From the NCBI GenBank assembly GCA_030248065.1, contig JASAMV010007048.1:23171-87170 (forward strand): DNA of 64,000 nucleotides, read 5' to 3'. Below are positions 9,427 through 19,890 of the stretch, one piece after another. Position 1 is the first letter of the stretch. Each line of letters starts with the position of its first letter. Made by a program: the position numbers and the translations under genes. This stretch comes from Rhynchonema sp. JSB1_4. Its lineage: Eukaryota; Nematoda; Chromadorea; Monhysterida; Xyalidae. The notes beneath the pieces were generated by a model. It ran no database searches and was not told the origin of the DNA. It saw nothing but the letters and a program-made list of their open reading frames with translations.

Positions 9427-10363
9427 TCATTTATGCACTATACGCTCATGTCGTCTCAAATCACTAGAGGCCGCAAACGCTGCGTGACACGATGTACACG
9501 CAAACGGTCTCTCACCGGTGTGTCGGCGTCTCACATGCACATGGTAGCCATTGAGTGTTGTGATATCAAGCCCACAACAGTTATACGTCACTTTACCATC
9601 GAGCGAGACGCGACGCGCTTCTGCTGCGTTTTTGTGTGTGGGCGGACTGAGGAATCGGTTGGCGGCAATGGTCTGTTTCACAACACTCGATCGCATGAAT
9701 ATGACCCGCCGTGGTTTCCTTGTGATCGGTGCTGCAGTGACTTTCGTGTCCAGACGGGCGAGTAAACTGGGTGCCATTCGTGGGTCCTGCGGCTGTGCCG
9801 GCGCAGTTGACGATGAGGGGCTTTCAGAATCGAGCAGCAATTCTTCTTGCTTGACAGCGTGCACAGCTCGCACGTCACCCACAGCGCTCGTCTGTGAGTC
9901 AGCATTCAACAGGGTCTCTCCTTGATCCATCAGGGGCACTTTATTGGTAGAGCAATTCGAAACAGGGATTTGTGGTGTACTGGCGGCGGGCTGCAAATGC
10001 GCGAAATGTACTGCAAAATTTTCAACAAACAATATTGTTTTATCTACCACTCATTAGCGTACCTGATTTTGCTCCGAATCATTTGTTACAATGAACATCA
10101 AACTGTCGATCTTCCATTGATGCTCATCGATAACCTGATCGACTTGACCCATTTGGGCCACAACGGCGGCTATGTAATCGTTGAAGGTCGTTTTGAATGC
10201 GGACTGCTCGCGACGCAAAAGTTGAAGGCCTGGTAGTATCACAGAATGTTGTCGAAGACCGACTGATTTTCTGCGGTCATTCTGTTGTTTACAGCGCAAA
10301 ACGCTCACTTGTACCCATTTCGGACAAAGCAGTGTAGATCTCGGTTCGGAAGTTCGGTGCCAT
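9427..10363 (-). CDS. Array unit U7, two-finger C2H2 gene
   Basis: Predicted 261 aa, one of the shortest complete units; exons 10309-10363 (MAPNFRTEIYTALSEMGTS), 10063-10229 and 9427-9990. Exon 2 has DYIAAVVAQMGQVDQVIDE. In exon 3 the normally invariant Trp of the SWST motif is Cys (SNCSTNKVPLMDQGE). VKQEELLLD and a KPRR basic patch follow, but the usual DQDP is PQDP. Finger 1 is CCGLDITTLNGYHVHVRRRH, lacking the aromatic residue normally four after the second Cys, so its fold may be weakened. Finger 2 is CTSCHAAFAASSDLRRHERIVH. Confidence 0.85.
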
Positions 10364-10500
10364 TTTCTGATCGGTGCGATATTACTTGTCAGGCGATGAT
10401 ACCTTGACAATGATCATGGTCCATAAACAGATATGTAGGTAATAATAATAATTGTGCAAGAAACCGTAATGCCTGCCAGGGGTCGCCAAGAAGCGTGAAG

Positions 10501-10548
10501 TACAATGTCCTGTTTAGCAAGGAACAGCGTCGTGCGCGAAACAACGAC
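10501..10548 (-). promoter_or_regulatory. Shared upstream element, U7 (weak proximal half)
   Basis: Plus-strand tacaatgtcctgtttagcaa then ggaacagcgtcgtgcgc, 138 bp above the ATG. The distal half is clearer than the proximal half. Confidence 0.4.
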
Positions 10549-10789
10549 CGTGTGAAACATCAAAACAACTGGATATTCATTCATACCCAAATTTCATTCA
10601 GAAAAACGTATAGTAATCACAAGTGAAATGAACGACACCATAAAAACATAACGGCATAAAATTCGCGAAATGAACCAGCCTACCAATAAATTACTGTTCA
10701 AGCTCAATGGAAGGGTTTGTTTAGCTCATGGAAGTTGAGACCGTTGGTCGTGCTGTTTTTCAAAACATTTTTTGGCTTTGCAGCACCAA

Positions 10790-11750
10790 TTAATCGTCGT
10801 GCCGTGTCTGTTCGTCTCTTCTCAAATCACCCGACCTGGCAAACGCCGATGGACACGCCCGACAAACAAAGGGCTTCTCGCCTGTGTGTTTCCGTCTGAC
10901 GTGTACGTTGAAAACGGTGGCATTCGTGAACGCATAACCACAGCAATTGTACGTCACCTTGGCATCGTGCGAAACGCGACGCGCTGCAGCTGCCGCACTC
11001 AAGTGGACGGGTGCGTTCGGGATTCGGATCATCACACGTCGCTGTTTCTGCCTTGCGGTTGCAGGTGTCGTAGTGACTTTGGTGCCCGCTGAACAGGCAG
11101 ATGAATTTGGCATCAACATGTCCAGTCACAGGTCCTGGTCTGGGACCTGAACGTCGATAGCTGATGGTATCAATATCTGTTGAACGTGCGTCGATAGACT
11201 TTCTGAATCGCGCAGTAATTATTCTTGCTTGATATGGTCTGATCCCACTGGTCGCAGTTCACCAACAGCGCTGCGAGTCCGCATTGAGCATGGCATGTCC
11301 TTGTTTCGGCAGGGACATTTGATTGGTGGACGCATTGACCGACGGGGAGCACTACTGGCTGGCGGGTTGTTGATGATGCGCCCTGCAAATTTTAATGAGT
11401 TAAAAAATATTTTTAGCAACAGAATATAATGACAGCTCAAAATCAATAGCACACTTGACTTTGCTCCAACTCCTTTGTCACAAGGATCAGCAAACTGTCG
11501 ATGTTCCACTGATGTTCATCGATAACATAATCGATTCGACCCATTTGTGTCCTGAACGTGGACACACAATTGGTGAGGTTCGCTTTGGCTGCTGACTGCC
11601 CAAGACGCAAAGGTCGTAGACCTGAAAAAATTAGAGAATCTTGAAGTTCCACTAGCACTACTTTATGTACATTCGAAAAGCAAGGCAAAAAGTCCTCGTT
11701 GTGCTCATTTGTTTTACAATGTTGGTTCCGGTTCGAGAGTCACATGCCAT
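10790..11750 (-). pseudogene. Array unit U8, zinc-finger pseudogene
   Basis: Exon 3 (10790-11379) holds a readable finger region, SAAAAARRVSHDAKVTYNCC, but the N-terminal part changes frame between the CVHQ and SAVGELRP segments. VKQE is followed at once by TAA (IKQE-stop at 11219). In finger 2 the first zinc-binding His is Asp (DLRRDEQTRH). Exon 2 (11455-11621) is diverged (LRPLRLGQSAAKANLTNC, DYVIDEHQWNIDSLL). Exon 1 (about 11690-11750, MACDSRTGTNIVKQMSTT) has lost the GT donor. Taken together this is clearly non-functional. Confidence 0.8.
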
Positions 11751-11838
11751 TGTGAATGCATGATGCGACACACCGAGTATGATTAACAGAAAAATGATGC
11801 ACGATTTCGCTAAAATTACCGCATCACCGTCAACAACA

Positions 11839-11880
11839 GTAAACTGCCCTGATCAGGTACAGCGTCGTGTGGTGAACAAC
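11839..11880 (-). promoter_or_regulatory. Shared upstream element, U8
   Basis: Plus-strand gtaaactgccctgatcaggt and acagcgtcgtg, 89 bp above the pseudogene ATG. Confidence 0.45.
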
Positions 11881-12105
11881 AGTCAGTGTGCAAAATATTA
11901 CGACAAACAACGGATTCATTCGTGAATGTTTATTTTGAGAACCGTATGCACAGCGTGTGGTCATCGAGTCGAGTCAATGCATAACAAAAAGGGAGCTTGG
12001 TAACTTTACGCACAGATTTGTGAGAAAAACTGCTCAAGTTTTCTTTACCACAATAATGTTTCATTTTCCAATTTTCATCAATCCAGTCACAGGATCACAC
12101 GCGTT

Positions 12106-13085
12106 TCACGTGACGTTACCCTTTGGTTCATGAATCCTTCGCTCGTGTCTTCTCAAATCACCCGATTTAGCAAACGCCATGGGACACGATCGACACCCAA
12201 ATGGTTTCTCGCCAGTGTGCTTGCGTCTGACGTGCACCTTGTGATCGGAAATAGTTTTGAAAGCAAACCCACAACAATTGTAAGTCACTTTTCCGTCGTG
12301 CGAGACGCAACGCGTTGACGCTGGGCTGTAGACTGAATTAGGGGTCCCATTGGTGGCAATTTTTGCCTTCATAATCTTCGATTTTGTGGCTGTGACACGA
12401 TGTGGCTTCGTTGTGATCGTGGTTGCAATGAGTTTGGAACGCATGCTTGTAGTTGAGCTGGGCACCACTGGTGGTGGATCCTGGTCTGAGACCGGAAAGT
12501 GAGCACCTGGTGACGTCTGTTGACCATCGAATGGGTCATCGAAAAAAAGCTGTTCTTGTTTCATAATTTTGTTTGATTCATCACGGCATGCAGGTGCACT
12601 GGTCAGTGCGTTCGCATTCAACAGAGCCTCTCCTTGATTCACAAGGACAACGTGGTCAGTGGACCATTTCGTTGCAGGAACATGTCGAGCTTCTTGGGTT
12701 GACTGAGCCTGCAAATAAGGGATGCACAAATTAGGAAGACTTTCGATGAAAAGAAATACAATTTTGAGTGCACCTGAGTTTGCTCAAGCTCGTTCGTGAC
12801 CATGCATATCAAACTATCGATTTTCCATTGATGTTCATCGATAATCTCATCGATGTGACCCATTTGTGTCATGAACGTGGACACATAATTGTTGAAGGTC
12901 TTCTTGATTGCAGACTGTTCACGACGCAGGCGTTGGAGGCCTGTTAGAACAAGTGAAAATTGTGGCTCCGCCAAGTACCCATTCTGTTGTGTCCAAGACA
13001 CCAGCAAGATAAGCTCAAAAGTACGCTCACTTGAGCTGAGTTCTTTCACAGTCCAGTAGATCTCGGTTTGTGAGTCAGGTGCCAT
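12106..13085 (-). CDS. Array unit U9, two-finger C2H2 gene
   Basis: Predicted 274 aa; exons 13031-13085 (MAPDSQTEIYWTVKELSSS), 12774-12940 and 12106-12708. Exon 2 is LQRLRREQSAIKKTFNNYVS with HIDEIIDEHQWKIDSLI. Exon 3 has KWSTDHVVLVNQGEALLNAN, IMKQEQLFFDDP, FPVSDQDPPP, KSKIMKAKIA and VSHDGKVTYNCC. Fingers: CCGFAFKTISDHKVHVRRKH and CRSCPMAFAKSGDLRRHERRIH, with a TGEKP linker. It resembles U10 through most of exon 3, so the two are neighbouring duplicates. An AATAAA lies at 11939-11944. Confidence 0.87.
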
Positions 13086-13178
13086 TGTGAACGGACAACA
13101 CGACACGCAGGTAGACACTGATCATAGTAGCGCAAAAAAGCTGTTGGAGTGACCGTAGTGTTGTTAGGAACATCAACA

Positions 13179-13226
13179 GTAAGCTGTCCTGATAATCGTT
13201 GAACAGCGCCGTATGGAAAACAGCAA
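13179..13226 (-). promoter_or_regulatory. Shared upstream element, U9
   Basis: Plus-strand gtaagctgtcctgataatcg then gaacagcgccgtatgg, 94 bp above the ATG. Confidence 0.55.
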
Positions 13227-13370
13227 CCAGCAACATAAAAAAAATCACAACGAACCGATTGACCGCAAATTTTTACTTCGAGATAATTTTAGTCAAAAGC
13301 CAGAATTCAGTCGCCAAGTCAAGTCAACGATATACAAGCAACAGTAAGAAAATAAAACATCAAGGTTGTG

Positions 13371-14552
13371 CTACCTGATCACTTTATGTCTCAGCCGTTC
13401 GTGTTTTCTCAAATCACTGTTGCTGACAAAAGTTCTTGCGCACGCTGGGCATACAAACGGCTTCTCACCGGTGTGTTTACGTCTGACGTGTATATTGTAA
13501 TCGGTTACGACCTTGAATGCAAAGCCACAACAATTGTACGTCACTTTGCCATCGTGAGAGACGCGACGCGCTGAGGCCGGACTATAGACAGTTTGGTTCG
13601 GAATTCGATTGGTGGCAAGTTTTGCTTTCACAAGTTTCGATTGCGTCGGAGTCACACGTCGCTGTTTCGAAGTTGCAGTACTTTTAGCGCGCACATTTGT
13701 TGGTGAACAGGATGTCAATGAACTGGAGCATGGGTCCTGGTCTGCGACCGGAAAGTCGACTGCTGATGACGACGGGTCATCAAAAATGAAATTCTCTGTC
13801 TTCACGGTCATGTTTGATTCTTCTCGCCGAAATTCAGCTGCTGCATTCGTGACCGCATTCAACAGAGCTTCCTCCTGATCCAACACTGACCCGTCGTTGG
13901 TTGACCATCTCAAAGCAGGAACTTGTGGTGGCTGCTGGGCTGTGGTGGCCTGTAAAACGGAACGTATTGCTCGCACAATGACTAAATCATAATTCATCTA
14001 CGCTGATTTTCAGGTTCAACCTCAACCACTATGCTACTTGTATTGTTGACAAAACATTCTCACCTGAAATTATTACCACGTTGCTACAGTTCTGAAACAT
14101 TTTGGTGCGCGCATGGTTTGTGTGTGATCGCGCAGCGCAACGTAATTGCCCCGTCACTTTCTCCCTCGCAATGCAGGAAGAAATTTGATCAATTCTGATA
14201 ATCATTGTGCGACCAATACAAGTACAGGTGAAACATTTTCGATTGCGAAAAAATACAGTATTTGCACGCACCTGCGTTTGTTCCAACCCGTTCGTGACCA
14301 TGAACATCAGGCTATCGACCTTCCATTGATGTTCATCGATAACCTGATCGATTTGACCCATTTGCATCATGAATGACGACACATAGCTATTGAAGGTCTT
14401 CTTAGCGGCCGACTGTTCGCGACGCAGAACTTGGAGACCTGAGATCAGACAGCTTCGCATCGTACATTCGGTTTAGTGATTCCAAAATGTTTCTGACTTG
14501 TGCTAATCTCCTTGACTGTTGTGTAGATATCCATGCGACAGTTGGGTGCCAT
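13371..14552 (-). CDS. Array unit U10, two-finger C2H2 gene with a MITE in intron 2
   Basis: Predicted 266 aa; exons 14498-14552 (MAPNCRMDIYTTVKEISTS), 14272-14438 and 13371-13949. Intron 2 is 322 bp instead of about 65 bp because it contains a full MITE. Exon 3 has RWSTNDGSVLDQEEALLNA, TVKTENFIFDDP, FPVADQDPC, KLVKAKLATN and SARRVSHDGKVTYNCC. Fingers: CCGFAFKVVTDYNIHVRRKH and CPACARTFVSNSDLRKHERLRH. The splice sites around the MITE are unchanged, so the insertion is probably tolerated. Confidence 0.86.
13967..14216. mobile_element. MITE, TTGGTCGCACAATGAC family, 250 bp
   Basis: The left end ttgctcgcacaatgac and right end atcattgtgcgaccaa are flanked by TA (13965-13966, 14217-14218). The interior shares cttaaccact-like and ccccgtcactttctccctc blocks with the copy at 51596-51871. 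It is inserted in intron 2 of U10. Confidence 0.8.
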
Positions 14553-14652
14553 TATGAGCAAATCCGTTAGAAGATTCTGTAACGACTACCTGTATTTTTG
14601 TGCTTGGGAACCCGATGTAAATGAAGGCATTGGCGAAAACGAACGTAGTCAA

Positions 14653-14708
14653 GATAATGACTGCCCTGACACTGCAAGGTCAGCGCCGTATTAGAAGCAA
14701 CGGCACGG
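14653..14708 (-). promoter_or_regulatory. Shared upstream element, U10
   Basis: Plus-strand gataatgactgccctgacac then aaggtcagcgccgtatt and agcaacggcacgg, 101 bp above the ATG. Confidence 0.55.
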
Positions 14709-14881
14709 CAACATCAGAGTGACCAGCAAGCAGTGTATGCAAATTTTATTGGGTTCAAAAAACAAAGGACCAGCAGAAAGCAACAAATAAAAGTCACAAC
14801 CACGAAGTCATGCAACACGAAAAGATAGAATCAGCAGAGCTCATACTGGCGATGCACCCATTTAACTGCGACCAGGCCATA

Positions 14882-15948
14882 TTAGCGATGGTACTTATGA
14901 ACAAGTCGTTGATGTCTGTACAAATCACTTGAAGCGGCAAATGCTTTTGGGCAAGCCCGACATGGATACGGTTTCTCGAAGGTGTGCTTGTATCTCACGT
15001 GCTTCTGATAATCGGCAGTGCTCCTGAACTCAAAGCCGCAACAATCATATATCAGTCTGCCATCGTGTGAGACGCGACGCGCTGAGTTCAGGCTGGTTGG
15101 ATTGGTAATTCGATAGGTGACAGGTTTTTCCATAACAAAATAGGGTTGCATCAAGACAACCGGTCGCTTCTTTGTGGTAGCGCTGGTGGACACGGGTGCA
15201 GAGCTGGATGCAGAAGTATTAACACAAGGGTTCTGGTCTGGGACCGGAATGTCGATAGCTGACGGCGTCTGTCGACCATGCCGCTGCGATGGACTTGCAG
15301 AATCGAGCAATTCTGTGCCCGTTGTGGCGCTGACTCCACTACGCCGACGTGCAGACGAGGTGTACGTCAATGCTGGCATCGGAAAGTCGACAGTTGATGT
15401 TGACGTCTGTTCAGCCTCGAATGGGTGTTCGTAATCGCCCTGTTCTTGTTTCACGACCTCCAATTCGCTGGGACGCAATTCATCGATCGCACTCGACTGA
15501 GACCTCCCATTCAACTGAGCTTCTCCTTGTTCCATCAGAGGCACGTGGTTAGCAGACAAAGCAGGGCGGACAGTGGATGTAGCCTGCAAATTATGCGGCA
15601 CTGCAATACTTTCATAGCGACGCGCAACAATAATAAGACTCAAGACTTGTCAGCGCACCCGACTTTCTTCCAATTCGTTCGTCACAATGAACATCAGACT
15701 GTCGAGCTTCCATTGATGTTCATCGATAACCTGATCGATTTGACCCATTTGCGTCATGAACGTGGACACATAATTATTGAATGTCTTCTTTGCCGAAGAC
15801 TGTTCTCGACGCAGCAGTTGGAGACCTAAACATCAGAGAGCCCTATCTCTATCAAGTTTCTTTATGAATTTTTGTAAAAATTCCCTTCCGCACTTGTGGT
15901 AATCTCCTTCACAGCCGTGTAGATTTCCGTGCGTGAGTCGGGCGCCAT
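14882..15948 (-). CDS. Array unit U11, two-finger C2H2 gene with internal duplication
   Basis: Predicted 307 aa; exons 15894-15948 (MAPDSRTEIYTAVKEITTS), 15659-15825 and 14882-15583. Exon 3 is about 35 codons longer than in most U1-U18 units because the segment after VKQEQ appears twice: TVDFPMPALTYTSSARRR, then AIDIPVPDQNPCVNTSASS. The Trp of the SWST motif is absent (PALSANHVPLMEQGEAQLNG). Fingers: CCGFEFRSTADYQKHVRYKH and CRACPKAFAASSDLYRHQRLVH, joined by HTFEKPYP. The HTFEKP linker type is shared with U13, U14 and U17. An AATAAA lies at 14745-14750. Confidence 0.86.
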
Positions 15949-16033
15949 TCTGAGTGGACGATCAGTTTGATTTGGTTATCTGTGAGTGTGAAGACATTCG
16001 TGATTCGAAACATGACATCATCACCATCACGGT

Positions 16034-16083
16034 GATAACTGCCCTGATAATGCAAGGACAGCGCCGTGCTGGAACAACGGCAG
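16034..16083 (-). promoter_or_regulatory. Shared upstream element, U11
   Basis: Plus-strand gataactgccctgataatgc then aaggacagcgccgtgctgg and aacggcag, 86 bp above the ATG. It ends only about 50 bp from the AATAAA of the next gene, U12 (16136-16141). Confidence 0.6.
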
Positions 16084-16271
16084 AGTGGAACATCAGGACG
16101 ACGAAGGTTGCTAGAATATCGCGACTTTATCGGTCTTTATTTTGTATAGAAACGAAAGAAGGTTTTCTATTTGGCAGTTTCAATTGCAAGTATACATAAA
16201 AGAACGACAGCAGACTCATCCGAGATGAAAAGATAGAATCAACTCAAACTATAATATAGATTTATAACTGC

Positions 16272-17239
16272 CTACTTAACGTGTTGATGCACCTGTCGTT
16301 GATGTCGGTACAAATCGCTCGAACACGTAAACGCTTTGGGGCATACCCGACATGAGAACGGCTTTTCGCCCGTGTGCTTGTATCTGACGTGTTTCTGGTA
16401 ATGCCATGGACTTCTGAACCCAAAGCCACAACAATTGTACGTCACTTTGCCATCGTTTGAGACACGACGAGCTGCTGCTGCACTGTAGACGCATGCATTT
16501 GTGGATTGGTTTGTCGACGCAGTTTTAGGTTTGCCACATTTTGATGGTGTTGACGTGAAACGACGTAGCTTCTTTGTCCCCGTGATTTTATCACGCAGTC
16601 GTGCAGGAGAACTGGGTGTCACGGCATTGGGGCATTGGTCTTCGTCGGGCACCGTGACGACAGAAGGCAACGGTTGTTGAACGTCAAAATGCCTTTCACA
16701 GTCGAGCAATTCTTGTTTTACGTTGCCTGATTTATCAGGACACAGGTCACCCACTGTGTTGGTCTGAGAGTTCACATTCAACAGCCTCCCTGCTTGATCC
16801 AACGGGGGCGCGTTATCGGTGGACCAGTTTGAAACGGGAATTGCTGGCGCTTGCTGGGTCGTTGTTGATGCTTCCTACAAATCACGAGCGGTTAAATCTC
16901 TTTGACAATTAGAGGGAAGTATAAACTCGCCCAGAATAACGAGCTTACCTGAGTTTGTTCCAACTCGTTTGTCACAATGAACATCAGGCTATCGATCTTC
17001 CATTGATGTTCATCGATAACCTGATCGATTTGACCCATTTGCGTCATGACCGCGGCTATATAATTGTTGAAGGTGGTCTTGGCTGCGGACTGTTCGCGAC
17101 GCAGAAGTTGCAGGCCTACAATTAGACAACTTTGCACCACAGTTTTCAGCTTGGAAAACATATTTGAATTCTTTTTCGACCCACTAGTGCTTATTTCCTT
17201 CACAGCCATGTAGATCTCTGCACGGCAGTTGGGTGCCAT
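16272..17239 (-). CDS. Array unit U12, two-finger C2H2 gene
   Basis: Predicted 274 aa; exons 17185-17239 (MAPNCRAEIYMAVKEISTS), 16949-17115 and 16272-16874. The reading frame continues upstream of the first internal Met through EASTTTQQAPAIPVSNWSTD, which fixes the exon 3 acceptor at 16874. Exon 2 has NNYIAAVMTQMGQIDQVIDE. Exon 3 has LDQAGRLLNVN, NVKQELLDCE and VPDEDQC. Fingers: CCGFGFRSPWHYQKHVRYKH and CRVCPKAFTCSSDLYRHQRQVH. The AATAAA at 16136-16141 is 131 bp past the stop. It is closest to U13 and U14. Confidence 0.87.
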
Positions 17240-17328
17240 TGTGCTTGAAGCGGTTGTGTGGTCAATGGGAAGATTCTATAGTAACAGCCCATTGTTTTGT
17301 AGTCGCACCGATCATCAACTTTTATCAT

Positions 17329-17380
17329 AATAAACTGCCCTGATCATGCAAGGACAGTGCCGTACTGGACGCAACGGCAG
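17329..17380 (-). promoter_or_regulatory. Shared upstream element, U12
   Basis: Plus-strand aataaactgccctgatcatg then caaggacagtgccgtactgg and gcaacggcag, 90 bp above the ATG. It is one of the best copies. The CTGCCCT and AGGACAG parts form a short inverted repeat. Confidence 0.6.
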
Positions 17381-17583
17381 CGAAGAACATCAAAATCATA
17401 AGAGGGCAGCGCAACGAAATTTTTATTGTTCCAAAATATGAAAGAAACAAAGCACCTCAAATGAAACGCAACAACAATGTAGTGTGGTCATCAGAAATGA
17501 AAAGATGAAATCTGAAATCAAGTCAAATGCACATTAACCATAAGTGTAATATTACAATTTTTACACTGGTTAGTAACAACAGA

Positions 17584-18528
17584 TCAAGTTCTGTACTTGA
17601 CGCATTTATGCACCTTACGTTGATGTCTGTACAAACAACTCGTATCGGTAAACGCTTTGTGGCACATTCGACACGGAAACGGCTTCTCGAAGGTGTGCTT
17701 GTATCTGACGTGCTTCTGATAATCCCAGGCGCCCTTGAATGCAAAGCCACAACAATTGTATGTCACTTTGCCATCGTGTGAGACGCGACGCGCTGCTGCT
17801 GCACTATAGGTCGGTTGGCCGGTCGTTGGCTTGCTCGAAGCAGTTTTGGATTTGCTACATTTTGGTTGCGTCTGTGAGAAACGCGGTGGTTTTTTCTTTG
17901 TTGCATTGACTTTGGTGCTTAGCCGTGCAGGCGAAGTAGATGTCACTGCACGACGGTATGAGTCCTGGTCTGGAACCGGAATGTCAACACTATCCGTTGT
18001 CTGCTCGACGTCAAATGGCCTGTCAGACTCAATCAATTCTTGTTTCACAGCGCCTGATTCATCAGGACACAAGTCACTCGGTGTGCCGGTGTGTGAATCT
18101 GCATTCATCGTGGGCACGTGCTCGGTTGACCATTGCGCAACAGGGACTGGCAATGCTTGCTGGGTAGTTGCTGACGCTTCCTGCAAACGTAATCTTTTAG
18201 AACGAGAAAAACTAAGCTGGTTGAAACCTTCAGTTGCACCTGAGCTGGTTCAAGTTCGTTCGTCACAATGAACATCAAACTATCGATCTTCCACTGGTGT
18301 TCGTCGATAACCTGATCGATTTGACTCATCTGTGTCATGAACGAAGACACATAATTGTTGAAGGTCGTTTTGGCCGCGAATTGTTCGCGACGCAGAAGTT
18401 GCAGGCCTAAAATCAGAGCATTTTATATCATGAAGCTTTTTTCACCACTGAGAAATTTGGAAATTTTTTATACTTGTGCTTATCTCCTTCACAGCCGCAT
18501 AGATCTCAGTGCGGCTGTTGGGTGCCAT
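17584..18528 (-). CDS. Array unit U13, two-finger C2H2 gene, recent duplicate of U14
   Basis: Predicted 272 aa; exons 18474-18528 (MAPNSRTEIYAAVKEISTS), 18240-18406 and 17584-18180. Exon 3 has AQWSTEHVPTMNADSHTG, AVKQELIESDRP, DIPVPDQDSY and ATKKKPPRFSQ. The usual LxDQG is deleted, as in U14. Fingers: CCGFAFKGAWDYQKHVRYKH and CRMCHKAFTDTSCLYRHQRKVH, linked by TFEKP. Intron 2 (59 bp) is nearly identical to that of U14, so the copies are young. Differences concentrate in the fingers. Confidence 0.87.
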
Positions 18529-18643
18529 TGTGCTTGAAGCGGTCGAGCGATCAATGGGAAGATTGCGCGATAATGAACTGTTTTGTTGTCGCTACCAGTC
18601 TGATCGGAACCAGATGAACCTTAGTCATCATCACCGTAACGAT

Positions 18644-18695
18644 GATAAACTGCCCTGATCGTGCAAGGACAGCGCCGCATTGGAAGCAACGGCAG
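18644..18695 (-). promoter_or_regulatory. Shared upstream element, U13
   Basis: Plus-strand gataaactgccctgatcgtg then caaggacagcgccgcattgg and aagcaacggcag, 116 bp above the ATG. Confidence 0.6.
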
Positions 18696-18880
18696 CGAAG
18701 AACATCAAATCACAAGTGAGCAGTGCCATGAAATTTCATTGTTCCAAAAGCAAGAAAGAAGCAAAACACCTCATATAAAAAGTAAAAACAGTGTGGTCGT
18801 CAGAGACGAAAACATGGAATCAAACAAGTGGAATGCTAAACGTAGCCGGAAGGTCCTATGTAATGGACAGTAAAGGCACA

Positions 18881-19831
18881 TTAACTTCTCTTTTTAATGT
18901 GTTTGTGCACTTGACGATGATGTCTGTACAAACCACTCGATTCTGTAAACGCTTTGTGGCACATTCGACACGGAAACGGCTTCTCGAAGGTGTGCTTGTA
19001 TCTGACGTGCTTCTGATAATCCGAGGCAGCCTTAAACGCATGACCACAACAGTCATATGTCACTTTGCCATCGTGTGAAACGCGACGCGCTGTCGCCGCA
19101 CTATAGATCGGTTGGCTGGTTGTTGGGTTGCTCAAAGCAGCACTGCGTTTGCTACATTTTGAATGCGTCGGTGCGAAACGCGGTGGTTTTTTCTTTGTTG
19201 CATTGACTTTGGTGCCTAGCCGTGCAGGCGAAGTAGGTGTCACTGCACTGGGGTATGAGTCCTGGTCTGGAACCGGAATGTCAAGACCGCCAGTTGTCTG
19301 CTCGACGTCAAATGGTCTGTCACACTCTAACAATTCCTGTTTCACAGCGCCTGATTCATCAGGACACAAGTCACTCAGTGTGCCGGTGTGTGAATCTGCA
19401 TTCATCGTGGGCACGTGATCGGCTGACCATTGCGCAACAGGGACTGGCAATGCTTGCTGGGTAGTTGTTGACGCTTCCTGCAAAACGTAATCTTTTAGAA
19501 CGAGAAAAACTAAGCTGGTTGAAACCTTCAGTTGCACCTGAGCTGGTTCCAATTCGTTCGTCACAATGAACATCAGACTATCGATCTTCCATTGATGTTC
19601 ATCGATAACCTGATCGATTTGACCCATTTGCGTCATGACCGCTGCAATGTAATCGTTGAAAATCGTCTTGGCGGCGGACTGCTCGCGACGCAGAAGTTGA
19701 AGACCTAAAATCAGAGAATTTTGCATCATGCAGCGTTCCGTGCTGAGTTGTTTGAAAAAAAATTAGTACGACTCACTTGTACTTAACTCCTTCATAACCG
19801 TGTAAATCTCTGTGCGGCTGTTGGGTGCCAT
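18881..19831 (-). CDS. Array unit U14, two-finger C2H2 gene, recent duplicate of U13
   Basis: Predicted 272 aa; exons 19777-19831 (MAPNSRTEIYTVMKELSTS), 19538-19704 and 18881-19477. Intron 2 is 60 bp without an in-frame stop, so exons 2 and 3 lie in one open frame and a retained intron would add 20 residues. Exon 2 carries the DYIAAVMTQMGQ variant whereas U13 has NYVSSFMTQMSQ, so exon 2 has a different history from exon 3. Fingers: CCGHAFKAASDYQKHVRYKH and CRMCHKAFTESSGLYRHHRQVH. The upstream region is occupied by the relic unit at 19891-20049. Confidence 0.86.
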
Positions 19832-19890
19832 TGTGTTTGAAGCGGTTTAGTGGTCAGAGGGACAAAACTGTGATAGTGAAGTGTTTTGAT

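Noticed and set aside
9551..9925. Plus-strand open frames opposite exon 3 and exon 2 (for example those reading KATTIVRHFAIV or EHQAIDLPLMFIDNLIDLTH)
   Set aside because: They recur in every unit because they are the antisense of the conserved CC finger and VIDEHQW codons. They lack their own starts, splice sites or domain logic.
14029..14460. Read-through of U10 exon 2 into intron 1 and 2 as a longer ORF
   Set aside because: The intron 2 part is MITE sequence, and the family donor GTGCGT is present at the normal place.
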